DNA from: Larix kaempferi
Lineage: Eukaryota; Streptophyta; Pinopsida; Pinales; Pinaceae
Length of the DNA stretch: 64,000 bases
Assembly (NCBI GenBank): GCA_027924585.1
Contig: BSBM01000001.1
Location: 53,374,501-53,438,500, forward strand
Reading direction: 5' to 3'
Below the pieces are notes generated by a model. The model had not been told where the DNA came from and did no database searches. It worked only from the letters and a program-made list of their open reading frames with translations. Shown in pieces: positions 10,804 through 20,560 of the stretch (positions within the stretch are counted from its first letter, which is position 1; every line of letters begins with the position of its first letter). Position numbers and translations under genes: made by a program.

Positions 10804-13019
10804 CTATTTTCAACATAAACATAAACGCGAAAGGCGGTAGCATTAAAATACAATCAACCATAAACCTTCATGAATTACACAAAAAAGACATTTACGCAGA
10901 CTTTCCATTTCTGACTTTCATACCTTCGACGTTTATTTTGCCCCTCCAAGGGCAAATGCTAGTTATACATCTCTCTAACTTATATGTGCATCTCACAATA
11001 ATTTTTCAATTTTTTTTTAAATACTCTAATTACAAATTTTATTATAAATCATAAATTATAAACATGATACACATAAACTTTAGTGAAAAACATAAATAAC
11101 AAGAGCCACGAGGTGGCAATGTCCCCGCAGGTGCTAATAGCAATAACAGCTATTGCTATAAGCAAAAAGCTATAGAAATATGATACTCTTGCCACAAAAT
11201 TGTAGCAAGGGAAAATTTCTTTTGAAATAAAACGAATTAGCCATTGAGCCTAAAGTTTTCAATACTCCTATGAAAATTCCAAATGTGGGACCTCTGAAAC
11301 TAAGATGGGTAGCATAGGGAACAAGTGACATTGATCTAAGGTTTTTGCCTTTGGTTCTGCGATAACACCTACTCGAGCTGCTAGATCTTTTCATCCAAAT
11401 CGGCTGCATATTTGGCCATGTGGAAGTGTGTTTTCTCTAAAATTTGCACTAGCTCTTTGACAAACATAAGTACAATTATTCAGAAACAAATGTGCATGTG
11501 TATGTTTGTCAAGGTTATATCAGCACAATACTGAAAACATATAGTAATTCAACATTTGGATTGGTTATGGTTATCCACGAGTAGTAATAAACACCATTTT
11601 GGTTTAGAGGTCATTTTTAGAGACAAGATGATCAAAATATGAGTTTTAAAAAAACATGTAATTAATAGAAATTAAAAATTATTATAATTTGTATATAAAT
11701 CAAAGTAAAATACTATAGTAAAATAAAATTGTCAAATGTAGAGACTTGTCATTAATACATATGTTTTGTCTCTATTCATTTTTTTGGATTTATGCATCAA
11801 GTAATGAACATTGTTATGAACCTGTAAAACCTGTTGTTCCAACACCCCTCCATAATTGCAGTTGCTTGAAACCCAAGAATAGGCCAGGCCAAAGTTTAAG
11901 AAACATAGCTTTTTATATAGGTTGTGTAAAGATATAAGCAACCTGATGCAAGGTTCAATTTATTGGGTTAACTCCGAATGGCTCCGCGCAATGACATATA
12001 TAAATATGGGCTAAATGAATCACTTATAAATATTGATTGGCTCAATGTATCATGCTTAATGGAAACACTACTGCTAAGCTTTATAAAATGTTGTAGAATC
12101 CTAAGTACAATATTCATCCATTATTTCCATGTAGGTGAACTAAACACAGCCTTTTTTTTAAATTAAAAAAACTACACAATTGTTATTGTCCTTTCGAACA
12201 ATCTTCTTCAAACATGAATAGGAAGAAGCGCTTTTTGTCCTTGGGAAAAAAAAAGATGAACACACCCATGTTCGTGGGAAGTGTCTTCCGTTATAAAAGA
12301 AACTGAAAATGTAATTAGTGTTCGATTAACTAAACGTATACTCTAGTATCGGTGAACTATAGCTTTGCAACGCCAGGGACGATGTAGCTGAGAGAGTTTT
12401 AACTCAAGTTGAGTTGACACTATATTAATCATTGCATTGGCCGAGATATAGTTGACAGATGAAGGTATGGCGGGGCCACATATCAATGCTAGCTACATTC
12501 ATGAGAAAAGTCATAATATCAAATGTTGAGTATGTGTCTGCAACGAAAGGGGAAAACATTGAAATTGAGCATCCGAAACAAATGTTGGCAGAGAACAGAA
12601 GGCTTATCCATTAATTTACTCAGGACATATGCATTTATTCGAGTGGTTTCAGCCCACACTATGTATCGTTTTCAATTGATTAGAAACAGCAACAAGGGTT
12701 CTTATGCGTTGGTGTGCGCAGTTCCTGTTGTGAGACTAAGCAAATTAATAAAAGAACATGACAATGTAGTTAGCAGTGGTGGAGTTTAGTGCTCCTTTGA
12801 AATAGCAGAAATATGATTAATGAATTGATATGCTAGAAGCGGAGACAAGTGACTGGTTTGCTACTAGAATGGAATACAGCACTTAGAATTTGCTTGACTA
12901 TTTAGTATTGACAGAAATGGAGTTTATGAATGTTTTTATTATGCTTTTTATTTGTGAAGTTGGATCTATGCGACTGGTACAGTGTGCCATTTGTTAAGCC
13001 AACTGATTTTTTTATCGCA
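10804..13019. other. AT-rich spacer without a recognised gene
   Basis: No gene is supported. A motif AAACATGATACACATAAAC (about 11060-11080) is repeated several times at 31007-31137, on the other side of the transposon complex. A minus-strand ORF of 79 codons (11170-11409) has protein-like composition but no known motif. Another open stretch at 12520-12790 is likewise unassigned. Confidence 0.35.
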
Positions 13020-13400
13020 ATTCCAAGAATTAGTCATGCCACTCACATTTGAGCTCGGTCGCGTCTCTAGTGCTAATAAGTTGTACTAGAAGTAGATTGT
13101 CTATTTTTCAATGCTACCGGGCAAAGGTGTCCTGTCACAGTATTAACTCTGCAACCGGCTTCTCTAACTCGAATATCTAGGTGGTGACTAATGTGGCTTG
13201 CAACCTGTGATGAAAAATGGTGAGTGTTTTCGCAATCCTGAGTTGTGCTATCAAATAACCTGGAAATTCTGTTACCTGGACTTCGTGGTAGAAAAGAATA
13301 ATAAATATGATATTAATGTATTAAGTACCTCGTAAGCAGTTGTGCTATAATGTCAAAATCTTCGTTGTTGATGCTATATCCCCTTGGGTTTTGGTGCTTT
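13020..13400 (+). repeat. Diverged copy of the inverted-arm repeat
   Basis: Sequence such as GGTGTCCTGTCACAGTATTA, AGGTGGTGACTAATGTGGCT and CTTCGTTGTTGATG occurs in the same order as in the left arm of the 27402-30960 element (about 27840-28450), and in reverse complement at 26000-26090 and 30360-30540. This copy is older, with several small insertions, and lies just upstream of the helicase fragment. Confidence 0.6.
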
Positions 13401-13804
13401 AAAAAGTCTAATGCTGCACTACGTATTCATGGAGCGATGGGCTAGGGTTATACACACCAATTCTATTAACATTGCATGCTATTCATAAGCGGATCTCATC
13501 AGACATGTGACTAATCTATTCGAAGAAGCTCAGGTGCATAAACTCAGCGATGACTATATATCATCTTTTTTTATAGCCAGGATATGCCAGAATGCTACCC
13601 AGTAGTATTGACTATTCAACATGCAGAATACCTTTTGGCCAATAGAGGGAACAAATCACAGCATGTTTCTCAACATTAGATTGCACTTAAATAAAATTAG
13701 ATTGCAATTAAACAATGTAGAGGCACAAGAGTTCTCAAGCAGAACCAATGTAGGTTGGAGTCTCGCTAGCAAGTGGTGGAAGCAAACCAATCTGAATAAT
13801 CTGA

Positions 13805-15759
13805 GATGCAGGAGCAGGTAAAACTTACACTGCAAAAGCTATTTATGATGGTCTGCTACATTACTATGACAAAAAAATTGGTATTGATGCTTTAAAGGAA
13901 AAAAAAAAGGTCTTATAGTTGCGTTTACTGGAAAAGCAACATATAATGCAGCTGGCATTACAGTCCACTCTGCCTTTAGACTGCCATTAAGTTCAAACAT
14001 GCTTCCACTAAATTCAAACACCCTAGATCTTCTGACAAAAGATTGTGAACAACTTCGAGTATTGTTGATTGATGGAGTCTCTTTAATAGGGTCTCGGATC
14101 CTGTACAACATTGACAAACGACTACGTGAAATAATGCACACACCAACCAAAGCATTTGCAAACCTTGATGTCATATTCTATGGCGATTTGTGTCAAGCAC
14201 AACCTGCCCATGATTCTTGGATTTTTGAACAACCTAGATTCCAACAACAGACATTTCCTTACACATTTTGGTTCGATGCCATAAAATGCTATGAAGTTAC
14301 AATAGTTGTATGTCAAAGAGAGCAAACATTGATATCGATCTTGAATAGAATCAGAACATTCTCTCAAACATTGGATGATATAGATTATTTAAACCAACAT
14401 TGCTACAAACAACCAGCAGCAGATGCAACATTTCCTTATCTTTTCCATAGTAATAAGCATGTTCAACAACATAGCTCAAAAATGTTATCAGCTATGCGAA
14501 CAGAAACATTCACACTTGTAGCACATGATAGCAAAATTGATTCGATTGAAAAAAATGACCATAAACAAAAGACATTGCAACTTCCCTCTACGATAGTAGT
14601 AAAAAAAAGATATGCTTATTGAATTAGTTGGAGGCAACTACTCAACTCAGGATGGATTGGTTAATGGTGCAGAAGGTGTGTTTAAACACTATACTCAAAC
14701 AAACCAACATATTGTCTGGATTGAGCTTGCAGATGCAAAAGTTGGAGACAAGCAACGTGCAATGATGCAATATCTTTATATGTCTAGCGTAAACTCCAAT
14801 TGGACACCAATCAAAAGGATTGCAATAGAAACAAGAGTTGAAAATAAAATCAATGTTATGCGAGCATAATTCCCAATTCAGTTGGCATGTGCAAGGACAA
14901 TTCATAGAGCATAAGGATTGACAATGAACAGATTGGCATTTGAGGCAAAAGGAATTAAGAGACATGGCCTTGTTTACACTGCGCTCTTGCATGTCAGAGA
15001 TATGGATTGTCTTTATGTTTTAAACAAATTGGAACAAGGAAATTTTATAGCTTGTCCAAAAGTCATCGCTGAAATAGCTAGATTAAAAACACAAGCAAAT
15101 TTGCAATTTGAATGTGGTCTCCATTCAATGCCGAATGGTGAACAATTACTCATTTCATTGCTAAACACACGCAGCTTTCTTTTGCACTATGGCGATGTTG
15201 TAAATGATCATGAACTTGTGCAAGCAGACATTCTATGTTTGCAAGAAACTCACATGCGCACACTTAGCAAAGAAACAACAATGATAGAGAAATACAATTT
15301 CTTGTGAGCATTTTCAGTGCATGGAATCGATTAAAAAAAACATTGCTATTAATCAATTCTAAAAACTATATAGAAAACTTCATTGAAGCAATTTGCGTAG
15401 ATCTACACTTAGATTCCAGTGTATTGAAAGCAGTGAACATTTACAATAGACCGTGTGGTGTGCTTAATGATCTCTTTCATATATTGAGTTGCATTTTGTC
15501 AAGTTGCACATCAGCCACTCAAATCCTAGTAGCTGGTGACCTGAACATCGACATGTTGCAAGAAACAACATCAAAAAGAAAACTGCAATTGTCTATGCAA
15601 ATGAAAGGCTTGACACTAAAAACAACAAAAGCAACAACAAACATCGGTTCAATGTTTGATCATTTTTGAACAAATCTGAAACACGGAGATATTGTTTTCA
15701 ATATTTCAGGTGCTTATTGGACTGATCACTATTCAACATTCCTATCGATCTTTGATTAA
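13805..15759 (+). pseudogene. Helentron-type PIF1-like helicase joined to EEP endonuclease
   Basis: This is the helicase half of a Helitron transposase. In order it has Walker A GAGKT (13811-13825), the Walker B region LLIDGVSLIGS (14065-14095), motif III-like GDLCQAQPAHDS (near 14180-14220), a C-terminal segment (GGNYSTQDGLVNGAEGVF, 14630-14685), motif V/VI-like FPIQLACARTIHRA-stop-GLT (14870-14925), then HGLVYTALLHVRDMDCLYVL. It runs straight into an EEP (AP-endonuclease-like) domain with LNTRSF, QADILCLQETHM, LVAGDLNIDML, NIGSMFDHF and YWTDHYSTF. The helicase-endonuclease fusion is characteristic of Helentrons. Damage: frameshifts at A-runs near 13905 and 14600 and near 15300, stops at 14867 and 14909 (expected Gln), and Asp-Gly in place of Asp-Glu in Walker B (14071-14076). 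The N terminus before Walker A is degraded and ends are approximate. Confidence 0.85.
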
Positions 15760-16339
15760 AATGCATAGTCCATTCACTTTTGCATTATCTAATTTTATTG
15801 TCTGCCTATCTATGAACGGATTCATGATGGCATATTTGCACAAAATCAAAACCAGGTATTATTCTTTGCCCTGCAACTTTCATGCACTTTAAACTACGGC
15901 AATTTGGTTTTTTTCCTATTGATAGTGAGCTAGGTTTAGATCAGCTTTTGGCATGTGCAATATTCATGTCATAGCTATGAGCCTAAATTTTGTTGAAGTT
16001 TTTCATATTTTTATAATCTATTTTGTGATGTCAAATCTTGATTATTTTTTTCTATTGATAGTTGTTTACACTTTATTTTGTCCATAGCTCAGATCTAAAA
16101 AACTAGCAATTATGTGACAACATATGTAGACACTCTTTATAAAAAATATGCATGTGCTATCTCCATTTTATAATAATGTAGACCATATATAGTGAACATA
16201 AAATGTTTTAATAACAAATTCCTATGTTCAAAATAATTTTAGATCAAAATTTGTTCAATATCTAATTGTAAATAGTTTCCTGTGCTTGTAGCTATTTCTC
16301 AACGAGCAAAAGTCTAAGAATCAGTTGATTTGGGTTCAA
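15760..16339. other. AT-rich spacer within the Helitron remnant
   Basis: No gene is supported. Composition is AT-rich with T runs. It lies between the endonuclease end and the possible OB-fold fragment, and probably represents the 3' non-coding part of the element or an intron-like separator. Confidence 0.35.
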
Positions 16340-16640
16340 GAAAAAGGGCCAATATGACAGAGGCGATGCCAAGTATTCAATAGTCATATATCCGCATACA
16401 ATAATTCAAACAATTGATCAAGTTTGCAAAATGAGGAAGCTAGCTCTAGATATGACAATTTCTGATTTGTTGTCATCAAACGACTCGTACTCTGTTGGCT
16501 CTGTCACAGCAATTGTTGTTGTATGTGAATCCAACAACAAGTGATTTGACTTGTATATCAAAGACGGTGGAACGGCAAATGACCATGCAATAGTAAATAT
16601 GCCATTTGCATAGCCAATGTTCTTTTGAAATTGCTATTTT
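16340..16640 (+). pseudogene. Possible OB-fold (RPA-like) fragment
   Basis: A plus-strand frame reads GQYDRGDAKYSIVIYPHTII, then about 45 further residues containing MTISDLLSSNDSYSVGSVTA, then a stop, then FDLYIKDGG and NMPFA. Alternating hydrophobic strands and the phrase DLYIKDGG are reminiscent of OB-fold ssDNA-binding proteins such as RPA70, which many Helitrons carry. The similarity is impressionistic and no family-defining residue is visible. Position downstream of the helicase-endonuclease supports membership of the same element. Confidence 0.3.
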
Positions 16641-16766
16641 TTAAAGCCAAATAAAATTTCCACTCTTTTACGTAAACAACAAAATAGGGAAAAAACAAAC
16701 ACAAATAGCTTTAACGATCTCTAACTGCAACCTATGCTCATTGACTACTGTCTTCTACTATTGCAG

Positions 16767-16980
16767 TTACAGATCGGTGAAGGTTTTCAAAGAACTGCTC
16801 CTGCAAATTCAAGAACAACTTGCATCTGATGATTCTCCATTCTATCTGTTTAAAAACATTGTCCGAAATGACAGTAAAGGAAGCCACATGCTCCGGACCT
16901 GTGCAGCTACCTTTATTGACCGTCTTAATGATGATTATGAAATTCAAAATTTGGTGCCAGTTATTGATTCAAAGACACAG
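16767..16980 (+). pseudogene. Exon-like ORF fragment, unknown
   Basis: An open segment reads VKVFKELLLQIQEQLASDD, continues with SKGSHMLRTCAATFIDRL, and ends VPVIDSKTQ. It is flanked by a possible acceptor (CTATTGCAG, ends 16766) and donor (CAG/GTACAT, 16978-16984). The composition is that of a real protein. I do not recognise it. It may belong with the preceding possible OB-fold fragment, or be a captured host exon. Confidence 0.3.
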
Positions 16981-16984
16981 GTAC

Positions 16985-18217
16985 ATTGAAAAATTGCTCC
17001 TTTTTTTATTTCATTGACAAAGAACAGCAAAAACACAATCTACTTTCATGCAAAATAGTTTCATTGATTAACACCTTCTTCTGGGTTTTTGTCTGTTGTT
17101 CATTGTCTAGTAGCATTGACTTTGTTAATTATAATAGGCTTTAGTTAAAAACTTTTCTAAATTTTTGTAGTTTCTTGAGAATATTGTCATCAAAACTGAT
17201 ATAGATTTTGCAAAGAAACACATGTTGCTTAAACCTATGGATTTTAGCTCTTTTGGTCATTTAGACAGAAGTCTTTGCTTTTCTATAAAAACAGTTTAGT
17301 TGCTAGATTTATTTGAGCACATCATAACTAATTTTAAAGTTTCTTTGAGTCTTATTTCGAATCATATGTTTAAGCCTAATCCAATCGGTGTTCCCAACAA
17401 GGCATGTCATTTTTTCCATAGACAGGCACCCCAAATACTTTTAAAAAATAAACTCAATCGGTCATAAGCTTTTAAGAATTTATGCAAAGATTCAAATAGT
17501 ATGATTGGGAAAAATGATTTGAATGCATATGAGCACGAGAGCTCTTAAGAGTATTGTGAATTGAGGCCAGTTGTTTTATAAATCGATGACGTCTGCAGGG
17601 CCCAACTTGTGAGAACATTTTCATCTCGAGATCTAATCAATATCAAGCTCTCTTTGCAAACAAGGCTTTTAACTACCAAACAACAATGCCATTCATAAAA
17701 ACAAGCTCGATGAATATTACCACGGATATAACATCAACAACAACGAAGATCTCGCAAAAAACTACATTGTGTGTCTGTACTCTTGATGTCTGAGGGAAAA
17801 TTATGAGAATACAACATTGTATCTCAATTAAATGAAAATACTCTCTGCCTATACAATATTTATTGCATACTGGAAAAGTACAATTTATTGTCTTCCTAGC
17901 AATGCTTCAGAACACTGTTTGCATTGCAACAAATTTTAAATTCAAGCTTTCAACTTTGTTCACAACATTCTTATTCATCAGTTTGCAGCGATTATTTTTT
18001 GCAATGTCTACTTGCTTTTGCCCTTTTGACTAATGACACTTGGCCAATTGCTAGATTGCCCATTAACATTGTAATTAGTAATAGTGCTTTGAATCTAAAT
18101 TTAATTATTGTTTAAATAAAAAAGAAATACTAGCATAATTCTATGTAAAAATAGGCTGATATTATATGCATTTTCTATGGTCATTTTTCATGTGACTTTG
18201 ACAGATACACGGAATAC
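16985..18217. other. Spacer with a small piece of repeat R
   Basis: No gene is seen. The segment about 17685-17755 (AATGCCATTCATAAA, AAGCTCGATGAATATTACCA, ATATAACATCAACAAC) matches the end of repeat copy D at about 30292-30365. The rest is AT-rich and unassigned. This stretch separates the oppositely oriented helicase and Rep parts of the Helitron remnant and may contain the inversion junction. Confidence 0.4.
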
Positions 18218-20115
18218 TCAGAGCAAAAAATCCATTTGCACGTTCGTACCGATGCATTTGTGCTCAATGTAAACAGCGATTGATCCAGAGCTTATCATGG
18301 ATCTATCAAATTTGCTAATGTAAGAGCTTACATATGTTGCTGTAGCGTAAGCATTTAAGATATATTGTGCATCTGTATTTGTCTGCGATAACTCTGGTAT
18401 TGCTTTTGCAAATGAATTGATGCAAATGTCAGCAGCATCTATTTTTAGTATTAGTGTAGAGTGACAAAGCAAAGACCGCAGCAGCAAAATGCATTCATCT
18501 CTGGCTAGGGCTAGCCCTAGAAGCAATTGTGCAAATGACATGTTTTTAGAATATTCTCTATGTTCAATAGGAGCAAATACTTTTTTTCTCTTTGAATGAG
18601 ATGATTTGAAGCATTTTCCAATGCGTCTAGAATGATGGTATTATCCATAGGAGGCAATGGGAAATTGAGTCTGCATGTCAAATGTCGATGTTTTGTACAT
18701 GTTTTTCTGTGACAATGTGTTTGAGTTTGAATAAGATTTTGATCAAGTAAAGACGAGTCTCTGGATATATAGCGATCAACAGAAGTAGTAATCTCGTCGT
18801 TTGTGTTTTTTCCATAGACAGGTGCATTTTGAATCCAAATTAGTTCATGTTCATGTTCATTTCCTCTTTGTTGAAATTCGGTTGTAAAGAATAAATCTTG
18901 TATTTTTCCAAATAATGTGTTGTTTTTTAACATAGGAGACTTTAGTGTTGGTATTTTGGTCTATAGTAGTGAGTACAAAGCATTGGATGTCTTCTTATTA
19001 ACGTGTCAATATTTTCTTCCAACGCACTGTCTTGCAAGTGTCCCAAATGTTTTTGTTTAATTTGTTTCAATGCATTGCATAAAGCTGCGCAAAGGTGTTC
19101 AACACTTGTATACTTGTGGCAGGTAAAACAATGTCTCTGGTTTTCTCCTTTGCAGTAGCAGTGGAACAAGCATTCAAATCGGTAAGCCTCGGAGGTTCTT
19201 ATAGTGGGTTTGCTGGTTCTAGGTCTGACTTAGCCGAGACTTTTGTCAAAGATGTTGGGAAATAGTTTTAGTTGTTTTTTTTGTTAATAGTCAGTATGGC
19301 ATGTGAACAGAACGTGATTCTCCATCTGCATTGTTCTATCTGTGTGCTATTCCTGTATTTGCAACATTTTGCGATACTGCCTGTGAGCTTCGCTGAGTTG
19401 GTTTCTTGATTTACATGAAATTTGAATGATAAGTGTCTTTTTTGTCGTCGATAGGCTAGAAATCACCAATTAATGTCGACCTCTGTTGTCGAATCATTAC
19501 AAATAGATCTTTTTTCATATTTTCAAAATAATCAGGTGATGTTCTAATTGCTTTCAATGAGCAAAACGCAACTGGACATTCTTGTATCTTTACAAAATTG
19601 TCTTTTGACTTGACATCTTTTGCCAATATTTTTTTGTCCTTTAACTCTCCCATGCGAATTGATATCCAAGCAATGTTTTTTACTTGTTTTATTATGATTT
19701 TGTTGTCTAAATCATCTGCTAGATGTGTTTCTCCATATCCATGTATCAATGTTTCTGATATTGGTTCTATGTCTATTTCATTTTCATCATCATTTACTTG
19801 TTCCGTTGTTTGTTGAGTATTTGATTTTTGTTTCACTGTTTCATTAAATACTTTTTTCCAATTAGTATTGATCACAATGCCTTCAATTTTATAAAGTTCG
19901 GTTTTGCATAAATCACTTAGCGCAGTCATAATGATCTTTGGCCGAATATTTGTAGATAGATATGTGTTTTTGTATTCCAATTTTCGCTTTAGCATAACTG
20001 CAACGGTCAAATTGTCATCTAGACTTATAGGCAATGCTATTTGAACTCTATCCAAGTTTGCAGGGACATTGATAATTGAGCCAGTTAGCCCAATTTGTGC
20101 TTTGTTATAACCCAT
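18218..20115 (-). pseudogene. Helitron/Helentron Rep (HUH-Y) region, interrupted
   Basis: The rolling-circle replication initiator half of a Helitron transposase, read on the minus strand from about 20115. The N-terminal region begins IGLTGSIINVPANLDRVQIA and contains MLKRKLEYKN. Next comes the Helitron-like N segment (CPVAFCSLKAIRTSPDYFE, KKDLFVMIRQ, near 19490-19590). A 379-bp insertion of repeat R interrupts it. Reading resumes at HLCAALCNALKQ and LIRRHPMLCTHYY, then the metal-binding HxH region RGNEHEHELIWI (near 18840-18870), the conserved CRLNFPLPP (near 18660), and the tyrosine motif AYATATYVSSYISK (near 18300-18345). Frameshifts lie near 18935 and 18535. The HxH has Glu between the histidines where a hydrophobic residue is usual. 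It is opposite in strand to the helicase at 13805-15759, so the two halves are not one gene here. Confidence 0.82.
19108..19486 (-). repeat. Partial copy of repeat R inserted in Rep
   Basis: This segment matches repeat R in reverse orientation to copies A-D: GTATACTTGTGGCAGGTAAA, the small ORF MSLVFSFAVAVEQAFKSVSL, and CATGAAATTTGAATGATAAG are all shared. Rep coding stops at MIRQ on one side (about 19487) and resumes on the other side (about 19107), so the repeat arrived after the Rep sequence existed. No target duplication was clear to me. Confidence 0.7.
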
Positions 20116-20560
20116 AGTCCATATACACTTTGACCATCTGGTTGCGAAGCAGATTGCGACATGCGATTGAGATATTCATTGACATGTCCTATGCTATGCA
20201 ATTCTTGCAAGCAGTCAACTGTCAATTATATGCGCAGTGATAACAGTGCAGAGGGATCTTTTTGATCTAGACAAACACAGAAATGAATCACAATCCCTTC
20301 CCTTATCTCTATTGATGTATATCAGAAATGCAATAATATTGCAAGGGCATTGAACATGCAATTTCCTAGTTCATAGTGGAAATTGTCTAGTCGAAACAAA
20401 TTGCTTGTAGCCAAACTCTCATCAATTTGTTGCCAATTAGAGTATTTGATCCCAAGGGCATTTGCTCTTAAAACATAGTCACTTTTACTTTTGTCTTTTC
20501 GCATATTGTCTACAAAAACATTTGCAATAGCATATTTTTTTGTTGCCTTTTTTTTGTTGT
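20116..20560 (-). pseudogene. Possible OTU-like cysteine protease domain preceding Rep
   Basis: Read on the minus strand, an open frame with two stops leads directly towards the Rep N terminus. It contains MRKDKSKSDYVLRANALG, then LDNFHYELGNCMFNALAILL, then EIREGIVIHF, and finally NEYLNRMSQSASQPDGQSVY. The GNCMFNALA block has the form of the OTU catalytic cysteine motif (typically D-G-N-C-x-F/Y-x-A), with Leu instead of Asp before Gly. The later YLNRMSQ block is where OTU proteins have a Y-x-x-x-M helix. OTU domains are known in some animal Helitrons. The catalytic His was not identified, so the assignment is tentative. Confidence 0.4.

Noticed and set aside
13805-20560. Single intact Rep-helicase gene
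   Set aside because: The two parts are on opposite strands and both contain frameshifts and stops.
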